A DNA stretch of 5,738 bases from NCBI GenBank assembly GCA_013812995.1, contig JACCSL010001030.1, positions 1 through 5,738 of the forward strand, in the 5' to 3' direction. The notes beneath the pieces are model-generated. The model saw nothing but the letters and a program-made list of their open reading frames with translations. It searched no databases and was not told the origin of the DNA. Below, piece after piece: positions 5,186-5,738 of the stretch; within the stretch, counting starts at the first letter, position 1, and each line of letters opens with the position of its first letter. A program made the translations under genes and the position numbers. Source of the stretch: Ardenticatenales bacterium (lineage in GTDB: Bacteria; Chloroflexota; Anaerolineae; Ardenticatenales; Ardenticatenaceae).

Positions 5186-5239
5186 AACACCTTACTCTTT
5201 TCCATTCCCCTAATCTGTTAAAGTAAAAGGAGTTCCCCC

Positions 5240-5738
5240 ATGGCGATATTGCAAGTGATCGAGTGGATTGATGCAACGGGGCGCGAGATCGTCAAGCGCG
5301 TACCGGAGCATGGGTCGGGTGAGTTCCGCCTTGGCTCGCAGCTGATAGTGCGCGAGAGCCAGGCCGCGGTTTTCTTCCGCGATGGAAAAGCGTTGGACAC
5401 CTTTGGCCCTGGTCGCCACACGCTGACCACCGCCAACCTTCCGCTGATCGACAATCTGTTCAAGCTCCCCTTCGGTGAATCGCCCTTCAAGGCAGAGGTT
5501 TTCTTTGTCGCGCTGAAGCAGTTCACCGACATGAAGTGGGGCACGCCGCAGCCGATTACCCTGCGCGACGCAGACCTGGGTATGGTGCGACTGCGCGCCT
5601 TCGGTAGCTATGGTGTCCAGATTCAGGACCCCGCGCTCTTCGTGAACACCATCGTGGGCACCAAGTCCCTCTTCGAGACGCGCGAGATTGAGGGCTATCT
5701 ACGCTCCATGATTGTCTCTCGTTTGACCGATATCATCG
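5240..5738 (+). CDS. SPFH-domain protein, YdjI/'virion core protein-like' group, 3' end cut by the window
   Basis: The 166 complete codons seen begin MAILQVIEWIDATGREIVKR and continue with GSQLIVRESQAAVFFRDGKA (32-51), FGPGRHTLTTANLPL (55-69), PFGESPFKAEVFFV (77-90), KWGTPQPI (99-106) and LRAFGSYGVQIQDPALF (117-133). These are the signature stretches of bacterial YdjI-like SPFH proteins. SPFH proteins form large membrane-associated oligomers or scaffolds. This group has no N-terminal TM segment and is thought to be recruited by partner membrane proteins. The start has AAGGAG (5227-5232) 7 nt upstream. The C-terminal part, which in relatives often ends with a zinc ribbon or SHOCT-like motif, is outside the window. 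In Bacillus subtilis the YdjI gene lies with pspA-like ydjF and membrane genes ydjG and ydjH in a membrane-stress operon. Confidence 0.92.
   Translation, partial: MAILQVIEWIDATGREIVKRVPEHGSGEFRLGSQLIVRESQAAVFFRDGKALDTFGPGRHTLTTANLPLIDNLFKLPFGESPFKAEVFFVALKQFTDMKWGTPQPITLRDADLGMVRLRAFGSYGVQIQDPALFVNTIVGTKSLFETREIEGYLRSMIVSRLTDII

Noticed and set aside
5186..5226. Possible separate promoter before the SPFH gene (TTAAAG-like box)
   Set aside because: No -35 box with suitable spacing accompanies it, and the genes are close enough for one transcript.

Overview
The window is bacterial chromosomal DNA, moderately GC-rich by eye, with close-packed genes on both sides of a long, structured intergenic region. 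The gene families and the structured repeats would fit a Chloroflexota-like or other non-proteobacterial genome, but nothing in the window fixes the taxon and this is inference.

Left part (1-1265, minus strand): an aromatic amino-acid operon. It begins with a short leader peptide gene (1250 to 1125) carrying a Phe codon, three consecutive Tyr codons and a Trp codon. A textbook intrinsic terminator follows (1099 to 1064), and then a monofunctional AroH-type chorismate mutase (1046 to 645) and a core-only type I-beta DAHP synthase (632 to beyond the left edge). The leader has the parts of a classical ribosome-mediated transcription attenuator: control codons, a segment that can pair with them, a possible antiterminator and a terminator just before the structural genes. 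This is the most interesting signal in the window.

Middle part (about 1266-2080): over 800 bases without a convincing protein gene. It holds (i) a chain of strong hairpins at 1276-1640, ending in a GC-rich palindrome with the tail TAGTTGAC, which resembles the right end and overlapping guide RNA (omegaRNA/reRNA) of IS200/IS605-type elements but has no transposase or TnpB gene; (ii) a plain stretch at 1641-1811; and (iii) two adjacent long-range inverted repeats at 1812-1945 and 1948-2055, which look like REP/MITE-type miniature elements or structured RNAs.

Right part (2081-5738, plus strand): a strong sigma70-type promoter (TTGGCA, 17 bp, TATAAT) reads into four closely spaced genes. They encode a secreted/membrane DUF2207-family protein with a Tyr/Gly-rich and poly-Gly tail, a two-TM protein with a winged-helix-like segment and a C-terminal zinc ribbon, a 168-residue soluble helical protein of unknown family, and the start of an SPFH-domain protein of the YdjI/'virion core protein-like' group. 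The set is reminiscent of bacterial membrane-stress modules such as Bacillus ydjFGHI, so a membrane-surveillance or membrane-microdomain complex is a reasonable guess. The function is not demonstrated by sequence.
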